Shown here: positions 1-8,490 of the stretch, one piece after another | How positions within the stretch are numbered: the first letter of the stretch is position 1 | How the letters are laid out: every line of letters starts with the position of its first letter | NCBI GenBank assembly: GCA_040902105.1 | Contig: JBBDXW010000068.1 | Location: 1-64,000 of the forward strand | Reading direction: 5' to 3' | Length of the DNA: 64,000 nucleotides | Source: IDS-8 sp040902105 | Lineage (GTDB): Bacteria; Pseudomonadota; Gammaproteobacteria; Steroidobacterales; Woeseiaceae | Position numbers and translations under genes: made by a program | The notes under the pieces: model-generated | The model's input: the letters and a program-made list of their open reading frames with translations, nothing else | Told to the model about the DNA's origin: nothing | Database searches by the model: none

Positions 1-44
1 ATTAACTCCTTCCAGTGTGACAGTGATCTGTCCACTGAAGTGGG

Positions 45-245
45 TCAAGCCCAGATGATCGCCCACGCCCACAGCGGTGGTGAAAATGGCGGGAGGACGA
101 GCTCGGAGAATCGGACACCAACTTCACTTCCGGCAAGCAGCCCCTCGGCGGCAGCGGCGACAGCACAAACAACCAGAGCCCATAGCCAGGAGCGCCTCAG
201 CGGCAGATGTCTGGTTATCGCTGTGTCGGACACTGAAGCCTTCAC
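45..245 (-). pseudogene. TspO/MBR-like membrane protein fragment (truncated)
   Basis: This 66-residue frame has one clear hydrophobic segment (about residues 20-38) followed by LPPFSPPLWAWAIIWA and then a stop. The proline/tryptophan-rich string after the first helix resembles the N-terminus of TspO/MBR tryptophan-rich sensory proteins, which normally run to about 150 residues with five helices. Here only one helix and the start of a second remain. Its ATG overlaps the stop of the upstream epimerase as ATGA, so translational coupling is possible. The frame after the stop, toward the left edge, reads nothing TspO-like. I read it as a decayed or truncated gene; a genuine short membrane peptide is the alternative. 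The family assignment is tentative. Confidence 0.35.
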
Positions 246-1216
246 GACTGGCTAACGTTCTGCTCACCTGGTTGCGAGAGCTCCCATTCGACCGTCCGTT
301 TCAGCGCCTCCTCTCGTCCTACCGGTTCGCTGTAGGATAGCTCCTCCCGAATGCGAGCCGTGTCTGTTGCCAACTCGTAGCGAAAATCGAATGGCTGGCG
401 GAGGTGCTCAGGCAGGTGTTCTGCTGAAACCTGCACGACCTCACCCGTCCAACCGACCGCCATGCCAATCTCCCTTACCCATTCCCGCTCTTTCGGGGCC
501 GGGTCCTCTCCAACGTTGTAGACGCGTGCCGCAGCGCGATCATTGACGGCGGCAATGGCGATGGCGGCAGCAACGTTCTCGACATAGCCGCGCGTCCAAC
601 GCCACTCGGACTGTTCCTTCGCCAACAACACGGCGGGACGGCCGGCGTTCATGCGACGGAGGTAAGGACGGATCCGGTGCTGCTTGTCGCCAGGTCCGTA
701 TACGGCGGGGAGCCGAATGACGGTGCCCGGCAATTCTGGCTCACTCAGAACCATGCGCTCGACGAGAATTTTGTCGTAGTCGTCGGCCCAGTCGAACGGA
801 AGGCCATCGCCCCGGTACGGGTACCGGGACTCTCGGAGCGGGGCATCTTCCGAGAGCGGAATCGGATCGGGGGGAGCGGTGGCCTTCCCGCGGAAGCCGT
901 CGTAGTTCCGGTAGACGTCGGCGCTGCTGAGGGCGACGATGCGTCGTGCCAGGCCGCGGAACAGCTCGACCACCTCTCGTGCCTGCCTCTCGGTGTACGG
1001 GATGATGTCAAGGACGACGTCTGGTCTGAGGCGTTCCACCTCCGGCTGAACATCTGCGAGGGCGTCTCGGCTGCCATGGATGTGTTGCACTTCCGCCGGG
1101 AGGTCAGCACTTGTCCTTCCGCGGTGGAGGACCGCTACATCGTGTCCCTGCTCGGTCAGGAGGCGCACAACATGCGAGCCAATGAATCCGGTTGCACCAA
1201 TGGCAAGCACTTTCAT
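242..1216 (-). CDS. NAD-dependent epimerase/dehydratase family protein
   Basis: A short-chain dehydrogenase/reductase-type nucleotide-sugar epimerase or related reductase. The N-terminus has the Rossmann motif GATGFIGSH (residues 7-15), typical of extended SDR proteins that bind NAD(P). The length of 324 residues fits the family. The usual YxxxK catalytic pair is not obvious: the region around residues 145-152 reads DWADDYDKILVE, where Y148 and K150 are not in the normal spacing, so it may be an atypical member. It has no signal peptide and should be cytoplasmic. Its stop overlaps the start of the TspO-like fragment. The substrate cannot be told from sequence or context. Confidence 0.8.
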   Translation of the reverse strand: MKVLAIGATGFIGSHVVRLLTEQGHDVAVLHRGRTSADLPAEVQHIHGSRDALADVQPEVERLRPDVVLDIIPYTERQAREVVELFRGLARRIVALSSADVYRNYDGFRGKATAPPDPIPLSEDAPLRESRYPYRGDGLPFDWADDYDKILVERMVLSEPELPGTVIRLPAVYGPGDKQHRIRPYLRRMNAGRPAVLLAKEQSEWRWTRGYVENVAAAIAIAAVNDRAAARVYNVGEDPAPKEREWVREIGMAVGWTGEVVQVSAEHLPEHLRQPFDFRYELATDTARIREELSYSEPVGREEALKRTVEWELSQPGEQNVSQS

Positions 1217-1488
1217 CCGTCATCTCGTCTGGCTGGACGCTGATGCGGTATAACGACCAAGCTCACTGGCGCCAGTATCTGGCGCGCGGGTCACATTTCG
1301 CCGGGCCATATCTATGCTCTCAATTTAGTCAGTCGACGCTTTCGGCTTGAACGGCTTGTCAGGCGTCAGCAAGTCGTCCGAAACCTGGATTTCCTGAACG
1401 TCGCCCGTTGACTCGACGCGATGCGATTTGAGTAGACCACGCAGCCCCTTCTCGAATGTGCTGCGTCCTTTTGGCCAGTGCAGTGCCT

Positions 1489-1495
1489 TGTTAGA
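1489..1495 (-). repeat. attC-like core (GTCTAAC) overlapping the antitoxin stop codon
   Basis: Read on the minus strand, GTCTAAC matches the integron consensus RYYYAAC exactly and is followed by AAGGCACTGCACTGG. The same lead-in (AACAA, then a GC..CTGCA block) starts the sequence at 1892 leftward, so the two look homologous. A matching GTTRRRY partner further downstream was not found, so this end is degenerate or incomplete. Confidence 0.35.
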
Positions 1496-1766
1496 CATCC
1501 TTGTCCACCAAGCGGCCGGCAGCATATTTGTGAAGAATGCTCGCTATTAGTGTTTGGTACGGAATTCCCTCGACCGTAGCGCGTTTCTGAATCGCCTCGA
1601 GATCTCGGCCAGCAAGCCGAATATTCACGCGTCGATCCTTACGAAACGTATCTCGAGCATACAGCTGATATCGCTCCGACTCCCTTTCTTTGTCTCTGAT
1701 GGATCGCCAGTCGCCGGACTCCACCGATTTGCGAACGTCTTTTTCCTCTGCACTTAACTTGCTCAT
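1491..1766 (-). CDS. CopG-type antitoxin, solo, in a cassette-like setting
   Basis: From the ATG at 1766 the product is 91 residues (MSKLSAEEKDV...). It has an acidic/basic N-terminal half followed by RVNIRLAGRDLEAIQKRA and GIPYQTLIASILHKY. That is the beta-strand-helix-helix (ribbon-helix-helix-like) pattern of CopG/BrnA-like type II antitoxins, which bind operator DNA and neutralise a partner toxin. The start was chosen because AAGGG lies about 9 bases upstream and the longer frame adds sequence coming from the attC-like element. No toxin gene is adjacent on either side, so it may be an orphan antitoxin, common in integron arrays. The stop codon is embedded in GTCTAAC, an integrase core-like heptamer. 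Confidence 0.7.
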   Translation of the reverse strand: MSKLSAEEKDVRKSVESGDWRSIRDKERESERYQLYARDTFRKDRRVNIRLAGRDLEAIQKRATVEGIPYQTLIASILHKYAAGRLVDKDV

Positions 1767-1794
1767 GTCACTTACCCTTTGGTCTTTTCCCACA

Positions 1795-1892
1795 GCCTCA
1801 ACGACAAACCTCAGCAGCAAAGGCAAGCTGGCGTGGCTTTTGAAGGAAAACATGACAGATTGCCTTCGTCCGTCTGCAGCGCTTTGTTCGGC
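1795..1892 (-). repeat. attC-like imperfect palindrome upstream of the antitoxin
   Basis: A 98-bp imperfect palindrome. On the minus strand it begins GCCGAACAAAGCGCTGCAG and ends GTTGAGGC, with an inner stem made of AAGGCAA and TTGCCTT. The arrangement (outer AAC/GTT boxes, inner stem, variable centre) resembles an attC recombination site. The outer boxes deviate from the strict RYYYAAC/GTTRRRY consensus. It ends about 30 bp before the antitoxin start, as expected for a gene-cassette boundary. Confidence 0.4.
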
Positions 1893-2131
1893 GCCCTAGC
1901 CAGAAAGCGCCTTATTGATCGCTTCAACAAGGGCCCCCTCCGGTTTAATGACCTTAGAGTACCCATGTGTTGTGTACACAACAAAACGTAGCGATCTGGC
2001 ATCGGATCGCGAGAGCACGAAATCGGTAACAAGGTCCCGTATCCACTTCCTATTGTCCTCTAAAGGAATCCCCTACTTAGCGACTTGACCATCAGCGAGC
2101 GAGATGGGAATACCATCGGAGTACGCGTCCC
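1893..2131. other. Non-coding stretch, nothing recognised
   Basis: Between the attC-like element and the end of the M28 peptidase gene I see no convincing gene. The short open frames here have no recognisable motif or ribosome binding site. It may be further degenerate cassette DNA. Confidence 0.4.
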
Positions 2132-4273
2132 TCACCGCGTAACCACGCCGATTGATTCCAGCGCGGCCAGATAGTCTCTGACGTATTCCAGCGGCACCGG
2201 TCCGAGTTCCGCCGTCAGCCAGTCGCGAATGTCGCTCACTGTGCGTTGCCCGTCCACCAGGTTGAGCGCCTCGTAGGCATACTCGGCGCCGCTGCCGTGC
2301 GTTCCGCTGAAGCCGGGCAGTGCCAGCGCTGCGTACTTTTCGTCGCCGTACTTGTCGCGGATGTAGGAGTAACCGAACGCGGTCATGGGACCCTCCACCG
2401 CGGGACTGCGTTCGTAAACCCGGTCATCAGACGAGGAGTCGCCCGCTGTAACCGGCGCATCCGTCGTGCCGACCAGGCTTTCGAGTTCTTCGATAAACGC
2501 GGCAGCCGCATCGTGCTGCTGTTCCGGCAACGGAGCAAAATCCTCGATACTGTGGATCTTCCGCCGTTCGACGTTGAAGTGGACCCGAGTCACGGCGGCG
2601 GCATCGCCGGGATCGAGCGGCTTGAGCCGTTCGAGCAAATCACCGCTTCGGCGCAGGGCGTTGCGGCGCAACAGGGAAAGTATCCGCGGAACGTCCTGTT
2701 CCGACAGGTTGGCCAGAAACCAGGCGTTGACCGTACCGATGAACGCGGCGCGCTTCAGCTTCGTCGGATCGATCATCGCAGCGGTATCGAAATTGGTGTG
2801 TATGTACCGGTCCGGCCAGTCGTGCAGATAAAGGCCCGGTATCTGCCACGTTCCTTCGCGAAACACGTCGTGATCGCTGCCCATGTCGATGCTTTCCATC
2901 AGCGCGAGCAGCGGTTCCTTGCCGCCTTCGGGTGCATTCAGTGGAAAAGCTGTGGTAGCGCCGCTAGCGAAAGCTTCAGTCTCAGCGTTGACGAACTGGC
3001 CAACCTCGAACCCGAGATCGCTGATAAACGAAGGCAGGCTCACCGGCCCGCCTGAAATGCGGAACACCGCTTTCGTTTCAGGACCGCCGCCGACCATATC
3101 CATATGAATATTGGCCTTGATGCGCGACGGGTCGGCGTGCTCCGCGAGGTAAATGATGCTGCCTTCGATTTCGGCGGGCCACAGGAAGCGTATTGTGCGC
3201 GCCGGTCGCGGCAGGACCCCGGCATCGATCAGCGCATTGAGGGACCTCGCAACTTCCAGGATTGCCACGCACCCCGACGCATTGTCGTTCGCGCCAGGGC
3301 GTGGATGATCGAGATGGCAAGTGAACAGGATCTCCTGTTCCGCGACGCGCGAATCAGTACCGGAAATGGCCGCTTCGGCAAACGCGTACTCTCCGGATTC
3401 GTGACGTGCCTCGACCTTCGCATGCAAAAGTATGTCCTCGCCGCCGGCCATCCTCTGTTGAAGGCTGCGCGCTTCGCCGAGCGAGATCATGAATGCAAAA
3501 GACCGGGTCTTCGGAAAACTGCCGATATGCCCCCACCGCACCAGCCGGTCGTCCTGCTTCCACCAGGCGGATCGCTGATTCGGCGCGTATGAAATAATGC
3601 CCGCGGCACCGTGCTGCCCGACCGCAAGATCGACCACATCCTCCGGCTGGCTCGACGTCAGCACGAGTTTGTCTCTCACGTCGCGATTGCGGTAGTCGTC
3701 CTCCGCTGTGCCGGCGCCGATATCGACGAGCGTTGCGGTTGCCTCGCCGCTCAGGCTGTCCTGCGCCAGGCTCAACGGCATGGCATTCCAATCGGCGAGG
3801 CGCCGCACGCGCACTCGCTCACCGTCCACGACTTTCAGCTCCCAAAGTTCCGCGAACTCGACGTTCCACGCCGGGCGGGACTTCTGCGTGCCGAACATCG
3901 TTTTACCATCGGCCGGGTAACGGAGGACTCGTGCATCCTCCAGCCCGTATTGCTGCAATTTGCTCATGACTTGGCCGGTTGCGGCGTCGAACTGCCGGCT
4001 TGCACGCGTGCGGTGCTGCAGCGTCAAGGTATCGAGATTGCGTTTGGCCTCCTCGCCGGAGACTTCCGCCGCAATCTGCAACAACACGCTTTCGGGAACG
4101 AGCTCCCGGAGATCCGCGCTGGCATCAAACGCCGGCACAATCAGCAGTGACAATGCAAACCCCAAGGTGACGCGTTCGCGCACGCATGTCGAAAGGGTGC
4201 GCGTACGGTGACGATTCCCCATGTCAAGTCCCCGGCTTTGTGATGGTTTCCTTGCGGCGGCAGCGTATCGCAT
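2132..4273 (-). CDS. Secreted M28-family zinc aminopeptidase with PA-type insert
   Basis: A metallopeptidase of family M28, expected to remove N-terminal residues from peptides outside the cytoplasm. The zinc-ligand pattern is visible: HLDH (320-323), D330 in GANDNASG, the glutamates in AEIEGS (368-370), D392 in HMDMVG, and a later His in YIHTNFDT. A region before the catalytic domain (about 160-290) reads like a protease-associated domain (VDIGAG...GAAGIISYA). A hydrophobic stretch around residues 36-52 (LGFALSLLIVPAFDASA) looks like a signal peptide. The true start is probably the second Met (residue 18, MGNRHR), giving a more normal n-region. The C-terminal 150 residues past the catalytic core are of unknown function. 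It is divergent from the M20 gene at 4403. Confidence 0.85.
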   Translation of the reverse strand: MRYAAAARKPSQSRGLDMGNRHRTRTLSTCVRERVTLGFALSLLIVPAFDASADLRELVPESVLLQIAAEVSGEEAKRNLDTLTLQHRTRASRQFDAATGQVMSKLQQYGLEDARVLRYPADGKTMFGTQKSRPAWNVEFAELWELKVVDGERVRVRRLADWNAMPLSLAQDSLSGEATATLVDIGAGTAEDDYRNRDVRDKLVLTSSQPEDVVDLAVGQHGAAGIISYAPNQRSAWWKQDDRLVRWGHIGSFPKTRSFAFMISLGEARSLQQRMAGGEDILLHAKVEARHESGEYAFAEAAISGTDSRVAEQEILFTCHLDHPRPGANDNASGCVAILEVARSLNALIDAGVLPRPARTIRFLWPAEIEGSIIYLAEHADPSRIKANIHMDMVGGGPETKAVFRISGGPVSLPSFISDLGFEVGQFVNAETEAFASGATTAFPLNAPEGGKEPLLALMESIDMGSDHDVFREGTWQIPGLYLHDWPDRYIHTNFDTAAMIDPTKLKRAAFIGTVNAWFLANLSEQDVPRILSLLRRNALRRSGDLLERLKPLDPGDAAAVTRVHFNVERRKIHSIEDFAPLPEQQHDAAAAFIEELESLVGTTDAPVTAGDSSSDDRVYERSPAVEGPMTAFGYSYIRDKYGDEKYAALALPGFSGTHGSGAEYAYEALNLVDGQRTVSDIRDWLTAELGPVPLEYVRDYLAALESIGVVTR

Positions 4274-4352
4274 TACGCCGCCCCTCGCATCGACTGCCGA
4301 CGATGGTCGTGCAATACGTCCGGGGCTTGCGGCCTCGCGGTTCTTCGAGCTG

Positions 4353-4372
4353 CGGTATCATGTACCTTCACC
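4353..4372 (+). promoter_or_regulatory. Candidate promoter element shared with the arginase-family gene
   Basis: The string GTATCATGTACCTTC lies about 35-45 bp before the M20 start, and nearly the same string, GTATCATGTACGTTC, lies at the same sort of distance before the arginase-family start (near 6240). TATCAT is a fair -10 hexamer; no good -35 is visible. It could equally be an activator site. Confidence 0.3.
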
Positions 4373-4402
4373 AGAACAAGAAGATATCCGTTGGGGAAAA
4401 TC

Positions 4403-6019
4403 ATGTTACGAATTCTCGTTTTAGTTGCCGGCACGGCGCTGGCTGCCGGTGTTGTGAATGCCGCCGAACAGGATGCAGATCCGGGAGAAGTTCCACCCGT
4501 ATTGACGGGCTACAAGGCCGAGGCCGCCGGAAAAATCGACGGAATGACCAAGCTGACGCAGGAAATCGTCGACAGCCTTTTCTCCTTTGCCGAACTCGGC
4601 TTTCAGGAATTCGAAACGCAGCGGTATCTCACCGAAGTCCTCGAGAAAAACGGCTTCGAGGTCGAACAGGGCGTGTCCGCGATACCGACGGCGTGGTGGG
4701 CGACCTGGGGAGAAGGCAAACCGGTCATCGCACTCGGTTCCGATGTCGACGGCATTCCGAAGGCCTCGCAGATGCCGGGCATCGCCTGGCGGCAGCCGAT
4801 CATCGAGGGCGCACCGGGTCATGGCGAGGGCCATAATTCCGGTCAGGCAGTGAACATCACGGCCGCGCTAGCGGTGAAGGACATTATGGAGCGGCAGGGC
4901 CTGCCGGGTACGATCGTACTTTGGCCGGGTATCGCTGAAGAACTGGTAGCAACCAAGGCCTGGTTTGCGCGAGACGGTCGTTTTGATGGCATCGATGCGG
5001 TCCTTTTTACGCACGTCTCGCACAACATGACCGTGGGTTGGGGCAGACCGCGGGGTACAGGTCTCGTATCCGTTGAATACACATTCGACGGCATTGCCGC
5101 ACACGGCGCAGGCGACCCGTGGAAGGGCCGCAGCGCGCTCGATGCGGTCGAGCTCATGAACGTCGCGTGGAACTTCCGTCGCGAACATCTGCATCCGCTG
5201 CAACGCTCACACTATGTGATCGTCGACGGCGGCGATCAGCCAAACGTCGTGCCTTCGAGGGCGACCGTCTGGTATTTCATTCGCGAAATAGAGGCAGACG
5301 GCATTCGCACCAACTTCGAAACCTTGCAGCGGACCGCCGAGGGTGCGGCATTGATGACGGATACCAAAGTGAGCCGGCGCATTGTCGGGGCGGCGTATCC
5401 CAGGCATTTCAACAAGCCGATCGCGCTCGCGATGGACGAGAATATCAGGGCCGTCGGCCTGCCGGAGTGGACCGAGGACGACCAGAAGTTCGCCAAAGCG
5501 TTGCAGGAGCTGATGGGGGCCGACGAAATCACCGGACTTGCCGTCGAACTCGAAGGCGTCGAGGAGCCGGAGGAGGACCCCGTGTCCGGAGGTTCCGACG
5601 ACATCGGCGACGTATCGTGGAGCGCACCGACCGTGACTTTGCGATTTCCATCCAATGTCGACGGCCTGCAGTTTCACCACTGGTCGAGCGCGATGGCAAT
5701 GGCAACACCGATCGCCCACAAGGGCGCTACCGCGGGCGCCAAGGTCATCGCCGCAACGATGCTCGACCTGTTGCAGGATGAGGAATTGCGCGAACAGGCG
5801 TGGCACTACTTTCGCGAAGAGCAACTGGCGGGCGACGAGTACCTCCCGTTCATCTCGAAGGACGATCCGCCGGCGATCGAGAAAAACGCCGAGACCATGG
5901 AGAGTTACCGCGACCGCATGCGCGAGCTTTACTACGACGCATCACGATATGAAACCTACCTGGAGCAACTCGGCATCGATTATCCGCAACTCGAAAAACC
6001 GAAGGGCACCGAACCCTGA
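4403..6019 (+). CDS. Exported M20 amidohydrolase, AbgB-like
   Basis: Peptidase family M20, subgroup of p-aminobenzoyl-glutamate hydrolase subunit B-like amidohydrolases, which cleave amide bonds of N-acyl amino acids or related compounds using two metals. Evidence includes FAELGFQEFET near the N-terminus, the ALGSDVDGIP strand, GHGEGHNSGQA (metal-binding region), AEELVATK, a dimerisation-domain string GIAAHGAG, and a late HHWSSAMA metal site. I took the ATG at 4403 because GGGGA lies just upstream and it opens a clean signal peptide, MLRILVLVAGTALAAGVVNA; an in-frame TTG four codons earlier is the alternative. Most AbgB proteins are cytoplasmic, so export is notable. The substrate is unknown. 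Confidence 0.85.
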   Translation: MLRILVLVAGTALAAGVVNAAEQDADPGEVPPVLTGYKAEAAGKIDGMTKLTQEIVDSLFSFAELGFQEFETQRYLTEVLEKNGFEVEQGVSAIPTAWWATWGEGKPVIALGSDVDGIPKASQMPGIAWRQPIIEGAPGHGEGHNSGQAVNITAALAVKDIMERQGLPGTIVLWPGIAEELVATKAWFARDGRFDGIDAVLFTHVSHNMTVGWGRPRGTGLVSVEYTFDGIAAHGAGDPWKGRSALDAVELMNVAWNFRREHLHPLQRSHYVIVDGGDQPNVVPSRATVWYFIREIEADGIRTNFETLQRTAEGAALMTDTKVSRRIVGAAYPRHFNKPIALAMDENIRAVGLPEWTEDDQKFAKALQELMGADEITGLAVELEGVEEPEEDPVSGGSDDIGDVSWSAPTVTLRFPSNVDGLQFHHWSSAMAMATPIAHKGATAGAKVIAATMLDLLQDEELREQAWHYFREEQLAGDEYLPFISKDDPPAIEKNAETMESYRDRMRELYYDASRYETYLEQLGIDYPQLEKPKGTEP

Positions 6020-6103
6020 TCGGAACGGCTCACACCCCAATAATACGAGCCCCGCCAAAAGACTCGCGCTACTCCCGGGGACGCGCCGTCCGGCAAAAGA
6101 ACG

Positions 6104-6184
6104 GGCCGGGGTGATCCGGGGGTCTCCTTTCACCAGGCGCATTTCGTGGAGCGACTGAAAAGGGACCCCCGGAGCGCCCCGGCC
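6104..6184. repeat. Hairpin repeat with conserved loop, copy 1
   Basis: The inverted arms GGCCGGGG...CGGGGGTC and GACCCCCGG...CCCCGGCC enclose the loop CACCAGGCGCATTTCGTGG plus AGCGACTGA. The copy at 9805-9885 is nearly identical, and 56030-56109 shares the loop in opposite orientation. It sits between two co-oriented genes and could act as a terminator, but the conserved loop is not needed for that. Confidence 0.75.
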
Positions 6185-6286
6185 ATCCGCTCAAACCTCC
6201 TCCACCCCTTCTGACTGCGCGAACACGCGACTACTTCAAGTATCATGTACGTTCTGCATCGCTCAAACAGTCCTCCGGGGGAATCA

Positions 6287-7255
6287 GTGCGCTATTTCAT
6301 TTCTCTTGTAACAGGCACCTTGCTCGCCGCCCTGCCCGCCCTCGCCCTGTCCGCGGGCACGGTGAAAGTCGACGTCATCAAGCAGCCCTACGGCGGTGCA
6401 CGTAACGTCGCCGAAATATCGATGAACCCCGACTACATTCACGCCTCGGGTCTGGAGCGCTTGATCGAGGAATGGGGTGGCGAATTGATACGCCCGGTCC
6501 AGGACGTACGCCTGAACGCAGAACAGGAACGGCAATACGGCGAATGGAATCGCATGGCGTTGGCGAATTCCAACATGGCGAAGCTGGTGCGTGAAGGCCG
6601 CAGCGACGGCGTGTTGACGATCGGTCTCGAATCCAACTGCAACGTACTCCTCGGCATGCTGGCGGGGCTGAAGTACGACGGTGCCGGCGATGTGCAAAGG
6701 GTCGGGCTGGTCTTCATCGATGCGCACGGCGACTTCAACGTGCCCGAAACGACGTTGTCCGGAATGCTGGGCGGCATGCCGGTTGCCGTTGCGGCCGGCC
6801 ATGCGCTGCACAACATTCGCAAGACTTCGGGCCTGACCGAGCCGCTGCCAATGGAACACATCGTGTGGGGCGGTGTGCGCGATCTCGACCCGCTCGAGGC
6901 GGAGCGTTTCCGGGAATACGAAGTTCAGCAATTTTCCGTAGAGGACGTCCGGTCGTTGTCGGATGGGCTGCACCGGCAAATGGACGAACTGGCGCAACGC
7001 GTCGATGCCATTTATGTTCACATCGATATGGACGTACTCGATCCCGAGGAAGTGCCGGGGCACGATCTCGCAGTCAAAAACGGGCCGAGCAGCAAGGATC
7101 TCGCGGCGGCGATGACGCTGATGTTCAGGAACCCGAAAACGGTTGCGCTCGGCATCGCATCGACACCGGCGGGACCGCTCGATCCGGGCGGCGTCAGCCG
7201 GCAGGCGGCCTTGAACCTGATCGAAGGTGCGATCCGGGGCGTGCAGTCGCGGTAG
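6287..7255 (+). CDS. Exported arginase/agmatinase-family protein with altered first metal motif
   Basis: A ureohydrolase-fold protein (arginase, agmatinase, formiminoglutamase family), normally a di-manganese enzyme releasing urea or a related product from guanidino compounds. Counting from the GTG at 6287, the second and third metal motifs are intact: DAHGD (D145, H147, D149) and HIDMDVLDP (D247, D249). The first motif, usually GGDHS with a metal-binding His, is replaced by GLESNCN (113-119), so one ligand is changed, perhaps to Cys. The start follows a strong GGGGGAA and gives a signal peptide VRYFISLVTGTLLAALPALALSAG; an ATG at 6245 is the alternative. Periplasmic location is unusual for the family. 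The substrate is unknown. Confidence 0.8.
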   Translation: MRYFISLVTGTLLAALPALALSAGTVKVDVIKQPYGGARNVAEISMNPDYIHASGLERLIEEWGGELIRPVQDVRLNAEQERQYGEWNRMALANSNMAKLVREGRSDGVLTIGLESNCNVLLGMLAGLKYDGAGDVQRVGLVFIDAHGDFNVPETTLSGMLGGMPVAVAAGHALHNIRKTSGLTEPLPMEHIVWGGVRDLDPLEAERFREYEVQQFSVEDVRSLSDGLHRQMDELAQRVDAIYVHIDMDVLDPEEVPGHDLAVKNGPSSKDLAAAMTLMFRNPKTVALGIASTPAGPLDPGGVSRQAALNLIEGAIRGVQSR

Positions 7256-7273
7256 TCGCATTGGTTGACGGTT

Positions 7274-7368
7274 GGTCGCCCGCGGGGCGGGCTCCTACAA
7301 GGCTCGATTCGATCCGATCGGCAAGACGAACGAAAAAGACCCTGTAGGAGCCCGCCCCGCGGGCGACC
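7274..7368. repeat. REPIN-like inverted REP pair 1
   Basis: The left arm GGTCGCCCGCGGGGCGGGCTCCTACA and its inverted partner TGTAGGAGCCCGCCCCGCGGGCGACC flank a short spacer. It lies between convergent genes and ends 5 bp from the stop of the ferredoxin reductase gene. Confidence 0.85.
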
Positions 7369-7373
7369 GTTCG

Positions 7374-8399
7374 CTAATCCGGTACCCCCAATCGCTTGTG
7401 CATGATCGGACTGGTGGTCGTGTACTGTACGTGAACCTTCTTGTCCGGCTCCAGCCGCTGCTTGATCGCAAACGCGGCCAGCGCCGCTTCGTGAAAACCG
7501 CACAGGATCAGTTTCTTCTTTCCGGGGTAATAGTTGATGTCGCCGACCGCGTAAATGCCGGGCGCCGACGTCTCGAATCGCTCTGTGTCCACGTTGACCG
7601 TTTTCCGGTTGATGTCGAGACCCCAAGCTGCGATCGGCCCGAGCTTCGGCGACAGCCCGAAAAAGACCAGCGCGTGGTCGGCGGGCACTTCGACCGTGTC
7701 TTCGTCCCTGATCTGCACGGTAACGGAACGCATGCGTCCGTCCGCTCCCTCGATCGCGGTCACCCTGCCGTGTTCGATCACGTCCATTTCCCCCCCTGCG
7801 GCCAGTGACTGCATCCTGGCAACCGACGCCGGCGCCGCCCGGTATTCCTCGCGGCGGTGCACAAGGGTGACATGACCTGCTTTTCCGACAAGTTCCAGCA
7901 CCCAATCCAGCGCCGAATCGCCGCCGCCCAGAATCACTACCTTCTTGTCGTGAAATTGCCGCGCGTCGCGCACGCGGTAGTGCAGCGTTTTGTCTTCGTA
8001 CAGTTCGGCATCGGGAACGCGCAACGGCCGCGGCTGGAACGATCCCACGCCTCCCGCTATGACAACGGCTTTTGCGGTGAATTGTTTGCCGGCGCTCGTC
8101 TCGACGCGAAACGTACCGTCATCCTGTCGTCGAACTGTGGTGACTTCTTCACCGAGATGCATGCCGCAATGAAACGGTTCGATTTGCTTGAGAAGGCTGT
8201 TGGTCAGTTCCTCACCCGTGCACACCGGAATGGCCGGAATGTCGTAGATCGGTTTATCCGGGTAAAGCTCGGCGCATTGCCCGCCGGGCTTTGGGATAGA
8301 ATCGATAACTTCCGCCTTCAGCCCGAGCAGTCCCAACTCGAAAACCTGGAACAATCCGCACGGCCCTGCTCCGACGACAACGACATCTGTATGGATCAC
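7374..8399 (-). CDS. Ferredoxin--NADP+ reductase, thioredoxin-reductase-like (type 2)
   Basis: A flavoprotein of the thioredoxin-reductase-like ferredoxin-NADP reductase group (YumC type), passing electrons between NADPH and ferredoxin or flavodoxin in the cytoplasm. FAD-binding GAGPCGLF lies near residues 11-18, and GGQCAELYPDKPIYD is typical of this subgroup. The CxxC redox motif of true thioredoxin reductases is absent. The NADPH-binding motif is GGGDSALDW (about 158-166), and the second FAD motif is YAVGDINY. The C-terminal TTSPIMHKRLGVPD tail is also characteristic. The length of 341 residues is normal. It is divergent from the DAO-type oxidase at 8491, about 90 bp away, and a shared promoter region is likely. 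Confidence 0.92.
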   Translation of the reverse strand: MIHTDVVVVGAGPCGLFQVFELGLLGLKAEVIDSIPKPGGQCAELYPDKPIYDIPAIPVCTGEELTNSLLKQIEPFHCGMHLGEEVTTVRRQDDGTFRVETSAGKQFTAKAVVIAGGVGSFQPRPLRVPDAELYEDKTLHYRVRDARQFHDKKVVILGGGDSALDWVLELVGKAGHVTLVHRREEYRAAPASVARMQSLAAGGEMDVIEHGRVTAIEGADGRMRSVTVQIRDEDTVEVPADHALVFFGLSPKLGPIAAWGLDINRKTVNVDTERFETSAPGIYAVGDINYYPGKKKLILCGFHEAALAAFAIKQRLEPDKKVHVQYTTTSPIMHKRLGVPD

Positions 8400-8490
8400 C
8401 CATCGACTCCATCTGAACGGAAGCGGCTATTGTCCGTATATGCACTTCTGCCGTCCATGCCGGCCGGCAATCAGGCGAAGCCAGAATGTG

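Noticed and set aside
1325..1525. A short frame beginning in the attC-like core (MSNKALHWPK...)
   Set aside because: Its start is the repeat itself and the rest has no motif; SNKAL-type peptides are a known artefact of translating attC-like sequence.
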